Shown here: positions 9,848 to 20,293 of the stretch, in pieces
How the letters are laid out: each line of letters begins with the position of its first letter
Numbering within the stretch: the stretch's first letter is position 1
From: Platerodrilus igneus
Taxonomy: Eukaryota; Arthropoda; Insecta; Coleoptera; Lycidae
Assembly: GCA_036346225.1 (NCBI GenBank)
Contig: JARFIW010001670.1
Span: forward strand, 6,820,001 to 6,884,000
Direction of reading: 5' to 3'
Length of the DNA: 64,000 nt
Notes under the pieces: model-generated
The model's database searches: none
What the model was told of the DNA's origin: nothing
What the model saw: only the letters and a program-made list of their open reading frames with translations
Made by a program: the position numbers and the translations under genes

Positions 9848-11208
9848 ATGGATGTAACCCAAGATTTTGCAGGCATATTTAGCAAGATGGAGATGTGTAA
9901 TTATTTAACTACAAAGCATAACTTTTGCTATAAGGGAGAATACGAAGAAAAGTGTAATATTATAGTTGACAACGATAAAACTGCGGGATTGATTGTTTAA
10001 CATGGCTAACAACCAATGCAAGAATTAAGATTTACAACAAATTTGTGTGCCAGATAACAAGTCCTGGTGTTAATAAACAACTTGGCAATCATATACTAGA
10101 TTTTTACGTTGTCCAGATGTACGTTTAAGGGAAACATTTGCGTCTACTTTGGCCAAAGAACATGGTATTACGCGATTGGAAGCGACAATATACAACTGTG
10201 CAATTGGAAGCTATGTCAGTGCGGAACGGGTGTATAAACCCTTAAAAGACTGTTTAACCTTATTGGAAGATAGTAAGTTATACTTCCTAAAGGCGCCAAT
10301 GTACTCGGTACCACTTACCAAAATGTGGAGTAAGCTATCGGACAAGCTACAAAATAGCTGCTGTTTAGTGTATAATAACCTGCTACAGTACGTGTATTGG
10401 GGGAATGGCAATACAAAGAAATTGACAGGCTTGCAAATTAAGTTGTCCAAAAAACCAGAGGAAAAGGAAAAATTGATAAAGTATGTGCTTTCGGCTTTTA
10501 GTTTTAACTATTTACCTGTAAATTATTTGGAGATAGTAGAGGAAGATGTCCAAGATAAAATAAAAATCTTACACAAGTGCTACATTAAAGCAAGTAGTAC
10601 ATATTTTACACAATCTGCCACACCATATTCTACAATTCCAAAAGAAATAGTAATTTCAGACTTAGGATTGATAGATACGCTTAACATTCGTCCAGAGGTT
10701 GTACGACAACGCGTAAATATTGGTAGTAAACTCTATCCGTTTACGCTAAAGGAACTTGCCCCATTATGTATACCATACGCTGTAAGTGGAAGGAAAAGAC
10801 AACTGGAATTAGAGGAAATGGATGCAAAAAGGCGAAAATTGGACTACATGGAAAACACTGCAACAATACGCGATCAATACAAAGATGTGTTAGACAAAGA
10901 ACATCTTATTAGAGAAAATGAGGAAGAATTAAAAGATTATTTTATGTGCCGATGGACTGACTTAGATGCATCTGGTTTCTACAAGTTGTATGCATTTGTG
11001 GTTAGTAAAAAAGACTCTTTTAGTTATGTAGGCGTCCTTGCGGAAAAGGATGGTACTAAATCCGTATATTTTTAAAAGGTTATTCTAAAACGTATTTATC
11101 AAAATGGCAGATAACAAAGACGAACTAAGGATTGCGGGTTTCGTAATCTTTGCGTACACCACACGCAAAGGGGGTCCGTTAAACATTGTATATTTGCCTA
11201 GTAAATAA
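9848..11208 (+). pseudogene. Gene B, hypothetical ~450-residue Maverick-associated protein (frameshifted)
   Basis: ATG at 9848 opens MDVTQDFAGIFSKMEMCNYL; the frame is lost near 10000. Coding character resumes in shifted frames through [20 protein letters not shown] and is continuous from 10149 to 11075, where a T run one base shorter than in the left arm stops it. The natural stop is TAA 11206-11208. The middle has a Lys/Glu-rich helical segment that could form a coiled coil. I considered a replication initiator because of the R.K.YNK motif, but this is only a hint. No catalytic motif is certain. It is followed by gene C in the same direction. Confidence 0.6.
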
Positions 11209-11277
11209 CCTTTTGGATCATTTAAAACCGAGGGTCTTACAACCTATAACAACCATATATTCCCAAAAGTGGTGAAC

Positions 11278-11648
11278 ATGCAACTACGCAACAGTCTGTG
11301 GGAGAAAAGGATTTCCTCCAATACCGACAAGAAGAAGTCGATCAAGCTAACAAGATACGTATGCAGGATATAGTGGGAAAGCTGCGATTAAAAGATTGTC
11401 ACAAGCTGCAAGAATTACACGAAGGAATGGATCTGGTTGTCGGCGGAATCAAAGACTTTAAATATAGAGGCAAACTTCGGTACATTTTACAATTCGAAAA
11501 CCTAGACGGTCTTTATGTATCAAACTATTGGTTAGAAAAGGAGATAGAAGACTTGGGTGTCGATTTAAATTTTAAGCTGCGAATAAAATTAGATAAAATT
11601 AAAACCACTGCAAACAAACATAAAGAAAGGACTGTCTTCTATGTATAA
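11278..11648 (+). pseudogene. Gene C copy in right arm, frameshifted
   Basis: Same gene as 7894-8265. One A is missing from an A run about 10 codons after the ATG at 11278, so the start is separated from the remaining open frame, which runs to TAA 11646-11648. Otherwise nearly identical to the left copy. Confidence 0.7.
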
Positions 11649-11807
11649 CTTTATATTAAAATTAAGTTTAAATGACTCCATGCTTGATATTAAATATTTT
11701 TAAATTTGTTATGTATAATGTCAGAATAAACATTTTATAATAGTATATAACATTGTTCTTTATTTATAAAAGGCTGTGACGTTACCACGAAATAGCAGTC
11801 GTACAGC

Positions 11808-11925
11808 GAGGGGTGCGCATGGGCAGCGCGCATGGGCAGGGGTGCGTACGCGCAGGGGTGCGCATGGGCAGGGGGTGTGCATGCGCAGGGGTGCTCATGG
11901 GCTGGGATGTGTATGGGCGTACACG
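11808..11925. repeat. GC-rich minisatellite (right arm)
   Basis: Mirror of 7622-7732: imperfect GGGTGCGCATGGGCA units about 15-17 bp long. It lies between the 3' end of gene C and the PolB tail fragment. Confidence 0.9.
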
Positions 11926-11993
11926 AGGGAAGCGGATGTTAACAGTCACCAAGCATCCAATTCTTTATTTGGATGGTATCGAGTACTTGCCTG

Positions 11994-12132
11994 CGTATGT
12001 ATCCGGAGTAAAAAATACGATTTGCATACGCAGCTTATTAATAAAATTAGTTTATCGAGGGAAGATGACAACAGGTACATCATTCCTAATAGTACAACAA
12101 TCTACGCATGGGGGCGTAAAGATATAAGATAG
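11994..12132 (+). pseudogene. PolB C-terminal tail fragment (right arm)
   Basis: Mirror of 7410-7548. The frame contains IRSKKYDLHTQ, NKISLSREDD and YAWGRKD before the stop. One substitution changes the DDKRY motif seen in the left arm to DDNRY. The tail lies about 2.3 kb upstream of the PolB N-terminal ORF instead of downstream of it. Confidence 0.65.
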
Positions 12133-12540
12133 TTGTTTATATTTGTATATATTAGTTTTAAGATTCCATAATTTTAAGTTCTTCTCCCACCTTCCAAATC
12201 CTTCCGGCTTCTATCCTGGTTGACAGAGTATACGTGTTATCTCCACGTGGTATTCGCGGGACACGGCGGTTTTAGATTTCTCGGGAGATGGTTGGCTAAG
12301 GCATATGTCTTGGGTAGCGAAAAGGTTTTAAAAATGGCGTTAAATAAAGATGGGCAAAATTAGTGATTTGGGTCTTTAAAACGCATAACTTTGTATGGGT
12401 GATCCTATTTAAAATCTATTTACAGATTTGGGGTCCCTAGAAAAATTTAATATTAGTTGATACCTAGCAAAATATATTTATCTTAAAAGAGTGACTACCC
12501 GCGTATAATAAATACAATATAACACTTGTCAACAAAAAGT
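12133..12540. other. Right-arm segment, nothing recognised
   Basis: Contains a worn piece of the subterminal 352-bp repeat near 12395-12480 (ATCTATTTACAGATT). No gene is supported. Confidence 0.45.
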
Positions 12541-12679
12541 TGTAGGGAAAATTAAAGACGTATTTAATGGGGATCCAGTATTAGAATTTGTTGGTAGTAA
12601 TGTTAAGTCCTACTGTATTGTAGGCGAGAAAGATACGATTAAAAAGATTAAAGGGGTCTCACGAATTGTAGTTAAGTAA
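12541..12679 (+). pseudogene. PolB C-terminal-region fragment (right arm)
   Basis: Mirror of 6856-6995, with LEFVGSNVKSYCIVG and KKIKGVSRIVV, ending at TAA 12677-12679. Directly after the stop begins the leader block KTEGLTTYN that also precedes gene C at 11226, so this junction arose by duplication of a gene C-adjacent segment. Confidence 0.65.
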
Positions 12680-12779
12680 AACCGAGGGTCTTACAACCTA
12701 TAACGAGCATATACCTCCAAAAGGGGTAGGCATGCAACTACGCAGCAGTGCGCGGAGAATAAGAATTCTCCAATAAGAA

Positions 12780-13138
12780 ATTAAAGTTTCCATGTACGTA
12801 GCACCAGCCATTGGGTAATGATCGAAATGTGGAACCTATAAAGACGATTATTAATTGTGGTTTAGAAAAATAATAATTTTCGTGGACTAAATAAAATAGC
12901 TTAGACTGGTTAATGCATATGGTTACATATTCTCGTACATATCCACAAACATCTGTTTACGTCCACAATGGCGATACCGGTAGTTTTTGTTTAACAAATA
13001 GTAGGAAAGATACGTCAGGTGTTAGTGCGTGAAGCCCATAGGATCGTTGGATTCAAAAGAACGGTGCGGTGGGATGTATGGTTGCATCCGTTAAAATAAT
13101 CGAAAGTGGTTAATCAATCGTATTAGATGTTTAAATAA
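12780..13138. other. Right-arm segment, nothing recognised
   Basis: Mirror of about 6411-6770. Short open frames only. Confidence 0.45.
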
Positions 13139-13860
13139 GCGAAAGTGTAAAAGCCTACATAAACAAAATTTAATTATCTGACAAAAAGTGCGCGATGTGC
13201 TACACTTATAAAGAAAGTATGGAATGGTGCTTTTTAGCGGCCCTACCCGTAAAAAGGGCGACTGACTTTTCCAAGCAACTACAAGAATAGCAGTAGCGCA
13301 GAGAAGGAGTATGCATGTATTATACAGTTGCTACAAAATATGTCAGTTTACGCGTAGCTCGGATGTGTAATTGATCACGACTTAAAGATCCCTCGGAGGT
13401 TTAAAAATTCTCAGCCCATTGTCGTTTGAAAAATGTTTGGAAATTTATCAGAACGGGAGCGAGTCGAAGTTTAAGTTAGATGGATGATTGACCGAGTTTT
13501 TTCTACCTTTTACGAGGGAATCGGAAGTTGACGAACATCGAGCATCTAATTCTCTATTTGGGCGATATCGAGTACTTACCGGTTCTAGAAATCATTACGT
13601 GCGGCCGACCGCTATGCGAAAGTGTAAAAGCCTACAGAAGCAAAATTTAATCATCAGACAAAAAAGTGCGCGATGTGCTATAGAAAGTATAAAAAAAAAA
13701 ATGGTGCTTTGCATCGGTCCTAACAATAAAAAGGAGAGTGACTTTTTCTAGCAATTACAAGAATAGCAGTAGCGCGGCGAAGGGGTATGCATGTATTATA
13801 CAACGCATTGTTGCTATAAAATATGTTAGTTTACGAGAAGGTCAAACGTGCACAAATTAA
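13139..13860 (+). repeat. Imperfect direct repeat, spacing about 480 bp (right arm)
   Basis: Mirror of 5690-6410. Both copies contain GTGTAAAAGCCTACA and AAAGTGCGCGATGTGCTA. The 87-codon frame at 13488-13751 with ASNSLFGRYRVL is identical in the two arms. Confidence 0.7.
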
Positions 13861-14456
13861 ATTTTAATCTATAATTAACCACGGCCGTAAAAAATGGGAA
13901 ATTAATGGTTAATTTTAATACTGCTAAGCATATACTTTCGCTTGGTGATTCATTTGGAAAATATTCAAGCCTACCTAAAATATGACGTAAAAGTTATTTA
14001 AAATTAAATTGCTTTATTAGTAAGTATCCTGTAGACAGCAAGTTGGTATTTCCTTAGTAATGGTTTAAAGTGTTTTTGGTTATAGTAGCACTGCATCTTC
14101 TACAGCACGACTTGCACACAATTTGTGTGCGTGTGCTATCACCCTTTTGGATTTTTAATATGCACGCAATCCGTATAACATGGAAGACGTTTCCGATGTT
14201 TCTACTAACGGCATTCGCACCATCGACGATGCGAACCCGGTGCATGCATTGGCGCTAAATGTATAGGACGAGCAGCAAGGATTATGACGTCATTTAGTTC
14301 CCCGATGAATCCTCAACTTCGTTCGGGTGTCTTCGGAAACCTTCGGTTTGCATTCTATAGGGTACATAAAGCAGGTACGCTGGAGTAAATTCTTTAGTTA
14401 TAAGTTAGTTCGCTTACAAGTCAAGTCTTATAGTGTGGATTTTGTTTTGTACTAAA
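13861..14456. other. Right-arm intergenic segment upstream of PolB N-terminal ORF
   Basis: Mirror of 5105-5690. Presumed promoter and leader of the zinc-finger ORF. I see no clear TATA box at a fixed distance. Overlapping short frames at 14054-14258 look like chance. Confidence 0.45.
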
Positions 14457-15238
14457 ATGGTACCTGCAAACGTTTTTAAATGCGAGCCCTGTGACGTCTA
14501 CTTTACCAGGAGGGATGCTCTCAAACGGCACCAGAAGAAATGTCGTGGCGTAACATCGTCCACGGTTAAGCTTATACACCCGTCCGCAGCAAAGTTCTTT
14601 AACTGTGGGTCTTGCGGTATTGCTTTTACGAGAATGGACAACTTACAGCGACACAAGGAAAAACAGCACGGTATGTCATTAAGCCGTAAACGTTCAGCTC
14701 CGCCAGCTGTTAAAGGACCTTGTACGAAACAACCACGAATTATGTGTAAAGTATGCGATTTCGAGATGGAAAAGAATACATATGCCGCACACTTGAGAAG
14801 CAACAGACATAAAATGCCACAGTTACCGCTACTAGCGACGATGGTGTAGAAATGGTTAGTACAGCGTTTAACAACCGTATGGCTAGCTATCGCATAAAGA
14901 ACGCCAGTGTCGACGATTGGGTGCCTGAGTTTCTTTGGAAGCAGAAAGAGCGATTTATTCGATTAATAAATGAAAAAAGAATACAACATACAGCAATAAA
15001 AGTCTACTGCGAACTCTACGGCGTTTACACCAAAATAGGGGAAGAGAAGTCCGATGTGAAATCCTTTAACACAAAAAATGTGGTTATAACGTCTTCTAGT
15101 AATTTGGAGAATATGTATAAGGTCTTAAGCGAGACCATAAGAACAAAATCAGAGGAATTTCAAACATGCGGGTTCGGTTGGTCTTTGGAAAAAGTGCTCT
15201 ATTTAGAAATAAATATTAATAAGTATGAGCCGATATGA
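14457..15238 (+). pseudogene. PolB N-terminal zinc-finger region, right-arm copy (frameshifted)
   Basis: ATG at 14457. The zinc fingers are intact, but one A is missing from an A run near 14815 compared with the left arm, so the first frame stops at 14849 and the remainder is open at 14852-15238. It extends further than the left copy, through YLEININKYEPI, before a TGA. That motif normally introduces the body of the polymerase. The truncation about 1 kb from the element end suggests the rest was deleted when this derivative formed. Confidence 0.72.
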
Positions 15239-15419
15239 CAAGTTCTAGGTGGAAAATAAAAAATTGTGAATATGTATTTAGAAATGTGGTTTACAAATTT
15301 AAACTGTATTAGTAAAAATTGTTTGTAATAAAAAGTTTTAAGAATGGTTTTTAGATTTTCTTTTAAGTATAAGCTGCAGGAAATTTATAATTTAGAGGGT
15401 GTGTGTAAAATGGTAAGGG

Positions 15420-16035
15420 GTGGTTCGATTTTAAATCTATTTACAGATTCGGATTCTACATAAAATTCTAGACTAACAAGATGTGCTACATGTATAAAAA
15501 AATTTATAAGGACGCTCAAAAGTCGCTACAGGTAAAAAATCTTAAAATTGGGGTAGCTCTCTTGGGGGTGATGCAATCTAAAAAATTCCTAGAAATTTGG
15601 GTAGCTGAGAAAATTCTAATATTGATTGATACCAAACAACGTAGGATTATCTCGAAAGATGCAATGGCTAGACGAAGAAAACTATTTGTTAGGTTTGCTT
15701 ATAGAGCAAAGAGCAAAATTTAGAGGTTCCGGATTTTCAAGGGGTATAACTTTGCAGGGCGTGGTCCGATTTCAAATCTGTTTACAGATTCGAATTCTGC
15801 GTAAAATTCTAGACTAACAAGATGTATCGCATGACTAAAAAAATTTATAAGAACGCTCAAAAGTCGCTACAGGTAAGAAATCTTAAAATTGGGGTAGTTT
15901 CCTGGGGGATGGTGCAATCTAAGAAATTCCTAGAAATTCGGGTAGCTAAGAAAATTCTAATATTAATTGATACCAAACAAGATAGGTTTATAGGTTTATC
16001 TCGAAAGATGAAAAATGGTTAGTCGAAGAAAACTA
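15420..16035 (+). repeat. Subterminal tandem repeat, period about 352 bp (right)
   Basis: Mirror of 3511-4126. Open frames of about 80 codons (15481-15723) and 66 codons (15822-16022) lie in the two copies and share KSLQV(K/R)NLKIGV and KILILIDTKQ. They could be remnants of a small duplicated gene or chance. Confidence 0.8.
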
Positions 16036-16228
16036 TTTGGTCCAGATGTGAGAGGAAATGAGGGATTCTCCTCGTTTCCACAAGGCGGTCCACAAGGCGG
16101 AGAGCAGGAGGAGATTCTTAAAAATAAGACTTTATAGTGCGAATTTACATGTAAATTTGGTCCAGATGTGTGGGGAAATGTGGATGCTGGGGGAAATGTG
16201 GGCCCAGTATTGCTATATTTACCCTACT

Positions 16229-16234
16229 ATCAAA
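16229..16234 (+). repeat. Right target-site duplication ATCAAA
   Basis: Exact copy of 3312-3317, directly after the terminus CCCTACT. The flanking DNA beyond differs on the two sides, as expected for a true insertion. Confidence 0.9.
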
Positions 16235-18034
16235 TATTACAAATGTATTTTGCCAAAAGTAAAGTATTACGTAACCGCGAGAATTCTTCACCATTTCGTC
16301 ATATCGAGTTGTGTAGCTAATTTATAGTATGTATCAATAATCCACTATTAAGCACATATGTCACTTCGCACTTGGGAGCGGCTGACGTCTGTATGCGTCT
16401 TTTTCTTAAGTGCTTTCTTGGAAGACGACTTTGTGCTTTATCTAAATGGATGTCGCCGAACAGATTTGGAGACCTAAGTAATGATGGAAAATTTCGGAAA
16501 TATAATATGTTCGCGAGTATTCGCAAATATTCGGGAATATAAGCGAATATTGAAAAAGATTAAGCATTCTAGGAAAGTATAATATTATTAGGGATCATTA
16601 CATGCATTAATGTTTATTTATGATTTTCACATAATTTATATCATTTGCATACATAAACCAATTTACATAGTGCTTAGGCAAGGCAAAATGTATTTAAATA
16701 ACTTGGAGTAGGTATCCTTTTGCCACTTGTTAATAGACAGAATCTGTTGTCAGTTATATAAAAAAGTATCAATTACAACAAGCGTTTACGAAAAGTGTAC
16801 CGGTTGATACTTACTGGTAATTAGTTTTTCGAATGAATTCTATTGTAAAAATTGTTAAGTCTATATTTACCGAATAACCGACTAGTCGAGTCAGTTCATT
16901 AAATGTGGATCTGTTACATGCACCGGTAACTTTGATACATTTTTCAAACACTGTTTTTTGTACTAAAATAGTTTACGTTGAATGCGGTGTGCACGGGTTA
17001 TGTTTTCCAAAGCGGCTAGTGTCGTAACATGTGACTTCTATTCAGAATATTTTGGGTTACTTATCTATTTCCTTTATCTTAAACTTAAAATACGTGTAAT
17101 CCGTTGCATAATAGTTTAAATATCACCAAAGCCGTATTATAATGTAGCTTTTAAAAGATTTTTTGGTGAAATGTAGGAGTTCATGACCTCCTGCGTATTA
17201 TGGTTCTCAAATTTTTGTTTCTTTTTTTTGTATTCAGATTTCCGGTATAGAAATGCATATTCAATTCAAACTTTAGCGCTGGTAGACTTATCTTTAAGAA
17301 AGTTACATAACCGTTACATAACCTACCGAACAAAAAATGTGCCCAAAGCTCAAGTCAGGATATTAACTAATTTCGTCAGAAGTAACATTAAGAAATATAA
17401 ACAGAGTGACAGCGGAGAGCACTATAACATTATAATTTATAACTGAAAAAAAGCGTCTCAACAAAATAATTTAAACACTGTTACGCTTTTTTTTGAAAAG
17501 CTTTAACATTTATTATATTAGTTAGGTTGAGAGGAATTTCAAATACCTCACATGGGGAAATGTCCGGCAGACTAATGTTTTAATGCAGACGTACGTGAAA
17601 ACCACACTAAGTTTTGGTTCGCACGGGAAGTCCGGTTATTGGCTTATCTTTGTGGTCTAAGAACATGCAACGATTGCATTTCTCACTCTGTATGGCGTTG
17701 TTCCCACCAATGTGCGTCAGAGAACTTTAAACCTCTCCTGGAGGGTAGACATTTTTTGTGGGAGCGAATGTATTGAAACAAAGTATTCAACTACCGATTT
17801 CCTTCTAGTGTTGACGTGTATTGTAGTGCTTCGACTTATTGACAAGCGACCACCTCTTCCCTTCTTCTCTTATCGTTAATCGTATATCGTATCGGCACCT
17901 CGTCAACGAGGGCTACAGCCAGGCAAACAGGGACACAGGAATTTACAAAATATCTAGAGAGCCGTTTCACCGCTGCATCAGGAGCCAGATATCGTGGATA
18001 AGTGAGTCTTAATAATTTAGGGACATTTTGTTGC

Positions 18035-18055
18035 CTCGGGGGAACAACCCCCGAG
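18035..18055. repeat. Perfect 8-bp GC-rich stem-loop
   Basis: CTCGGGGG, a 5-base AACAA loop, then CCCCCGAG. It is conspicuous in AT-rich DNA and lies about 30 bases after a GTGAGT-like splice-donor motif at 18002. Function unknown. Confidence 0.6.
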
Positions 18056-20251
18056 TAAATTTGAGGTTATATGAGGTTTAAATACTATTGTACCGTGCTA
18101 TAAATGCGGTGGTTTTAGGTATTTCAACACTAAATTTTCTGCTACAAGATAATAATCTTGGAACTTAGAGAAGCCTGTTTAATTATGTTGATTACCTTTA
18201 AAATTATCCATACAAAAAATATATTTATTTGTTATTTTTAAAGGTGCTTTAAGTTATGTCATTAAATGCAAAATAATTTAACGAATATACGCGAAAATAG
18301 GAGCCGAATTTTCGGAAATATTTCCGAATATTCCAAGGCGAAATTTTGCGACTTCCAACACTAGCTTATAGGCTAGCTCAAATTCTGAATAATTTTTCAG
18401 ATTAGTAGAACCACTGGAAACGTACATTCCATAGGTAAGTCGTTGATGGTTTACTGTATGCTCTTTTGATTTGCAATATATGAATTACAATTTACAAGAT
18501 TGCGGTCTTACCTTTGGAAAAATATGTGTTGAATCTGAGTAATATTAATGCAAGCAAAGGGAATGTCAATCTAAGCAGAAACTCAGAAAGTAACACTAAA
18601 AAAATTACAGCACGCTAACTGGACTACCATATCCACCAATAGACTGTTAATAAAGATTTCAAGTCGGTGTTAAATAATAAAACACTACAGTACTGGTACC
18701 ATACTAATACACGTAGTGGACAGTGGTCTACGCCATCGCGTCAGTCTTTGCAACACGATGCACGCACCTTTCATTATATACATACACGTCCAAGTGTTAC
18801 TGTGTTCGTGTAAAATTAATACTATACAAAGAAAAAGCTGTGATTCTGTTGCACAGCTCTCTTCCGACGTTGATTCGTTTTTGGTCTTTATTGACCGGGT
18901 TAAATTGGCATTGTTGCGGATTCCCACACACATTTTAATATAAATTCTAAAGCTTGCGCATCAATTATGTATACATTTTGTATATAGGAAAACATTTATC
19001 AATTTTAGCTAGCTTATGAACCGTAATAAGAAAATATACGAACAGCTTAATAGAAGCTGGGTGGTTTACAATTATCAATAGAACTATTTCATTAACTGGA
19101 AAAATACCGAAATAAATAGTAAAGAACTTCGTACATTCCTTTAAAAACAGTTATTAAAAACCGGGATTTCACGATAGACATACTAAATTCGACAAACATC
19201 AACATTTTCGGTGACTAATTATCCTACGAACTTGGTTGTGACATTTTCGCGCAGTGCAAAGTTACCAAAATTATAATAAATTATTCAAACAGACAGAAGC
19301 TCATAAAATAATATAATTTAAAACGTATTGAACCTATCCGATGACGCAGATGTTCAATAGTATATTACAGGCTGTGGAAGTACCTAATGTTTTCCTGTCC
19401 TGCTGAAGCCCTTGACCTTAACCACAAGTTCACCTTAAGTCGTACGAATACAGTGAATTGGTGCATTACGTAAACCCCCGAGGACATTCTAAGTTTTATA
19501 TATATACCGTTAAATCATAGTAGAAAGGGTAATTCAAGCACAGTCGGCCAGTCATGCTTTTAAAGCGGTTATAATTCAATCGAGTAACACCAGCATCGAG
19601 CCATAACAAATTTTTAAATAATTTAACAGTACGGTACTTTTATACATTCGAGTTTGTTGGTGAATAGGTCTCTAAAGTGTTTTGCGACCGCTTTCAGCAA
19701 TCTTTCATTGGCTTTTAAAGATTACTTAATAACACTCCCATCGTCGTCTTGCATGAGGTGTCTCAAACTTTGGAAGAAGAGAAACTGTAACTCATGAATT
19801 TTTTCCACCTGCTGTATATTTCAAACTGATAATAAATATTTAAAATGCATGCAACCCATTTTCATATTAAGGAACCTTTACTTTGATACACGCTTGAATG
19901 AAAGCGATTTAAAAACAGGGAGAAAACACCGCAATCTTAATTACAGAAACTGATTGATATATATTTAGCTTGATTGGGACTTATAATTAATAATTTCCTT
20001 CACGTATATTTGGCCAAATACGGGTAGTTAAGTTAATCAATCTGTTTTGTTACGATGGTATTCGTATTGTATCGATGGTATTCGTATTGTATGATAAATT
20101 AAGAGAATAGCTTGTAGCTTTTATTTGTAGGTTTTAAGTTAGCAATTTTAGAAAAAAACAAGTATGTACGAAGCTCTACCAACTTGATTTGCAAGAACCT
20201 GATAATTATTTTAGTATCGTCTCGTAGATTATTCACCATCAACGAGATAAG

Positions 20252-20293
20252 ACTAGCGCCAGGTGAGTTAGCGCCCGGTGAGTTGGCGTCCAT
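20252..20293. repeat. Short 15-bp tandem repeat GCGCC(A/C)GGTGAGTT
   Basis: About two and a half units of GCGCCAGGTGAGTTA / GCGCCCGGTGAGTTG. Small minisatellite; no gene context. Confidence 0.75.

Larger units (their letters stand above)
9170..10375. other. Unique spacer between the two arms
   Basis: 1206 bases present once. It holds the axis palindrome, gene A and the N-terminal third of gene B, all reading into the right arm. If the axis is at 9205/9206, the reverse complement of about 9242-10375 has been lost from the left side. Confidence 0.85.
3318..16228. mobile_element. Palindromic (fold-back) Maverick/Polinton-like element
   Basis: The two arms 3318-9169 and 10376-16228 (5852 and 5853 bases) are reverse complements with, by eye, roughly one difference per hundred bases or fewer. 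They enclose a unique 1206-base spacer. The ends are AGT...ACT and the flanks carry a perfect 6-bp duplication, ATCAAA. Established knowledge: Mavericks have 6-bp duplications, AG-type termini, a retroviral-type integrase and a protein-primed family B polymerase. Here only PolB fragments are seen; no integrase, FtsK-like ATPase, protease or capsid gene is recognised, so the element would be non-autonomous. Known Maverick inverted repeats are usually hundreds of bases, so arms of 5.85 kb covering nearly the whole element are extraordinary. Several ORFs read outward from the centre on both sides. Related adintoviruses use the same polymerase type, so a viral source is possible. Confidence 0.85.
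10376..16228 (+). repeat. Right arm of the 5.85 kb inverted repeat
   Basis: Reverse complement of 3318-9169. It continues without break from the spacer, so spacer plus right arm (9206-16228) represent the more complete unit of about 7.0 kb. It has its own single-base indels, for example in gene B near 11072, gene C near 11306 and the PolB ORF near 14815. Confidence 0.95.

Noticed and set aside
3318..16228. The giant palindrome as a chimeric long-read artefact
   Set aside because: An artefact would mirror the flanks too. Here the flanks differ, a perfect 6-bp duplication borders both ends, and the arms differ at scattered bases.
17183..17446. 87-codon frame as a host gene
   Set aside because: No motif, no neighbours and low-complexity AT-rich context.
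16317..18380. A hAT-like transposon suggested by related TTCGGAAATA text near both ends
   Set aside because: No matching terminal inverted repeats or 8-bp duplication could be located.
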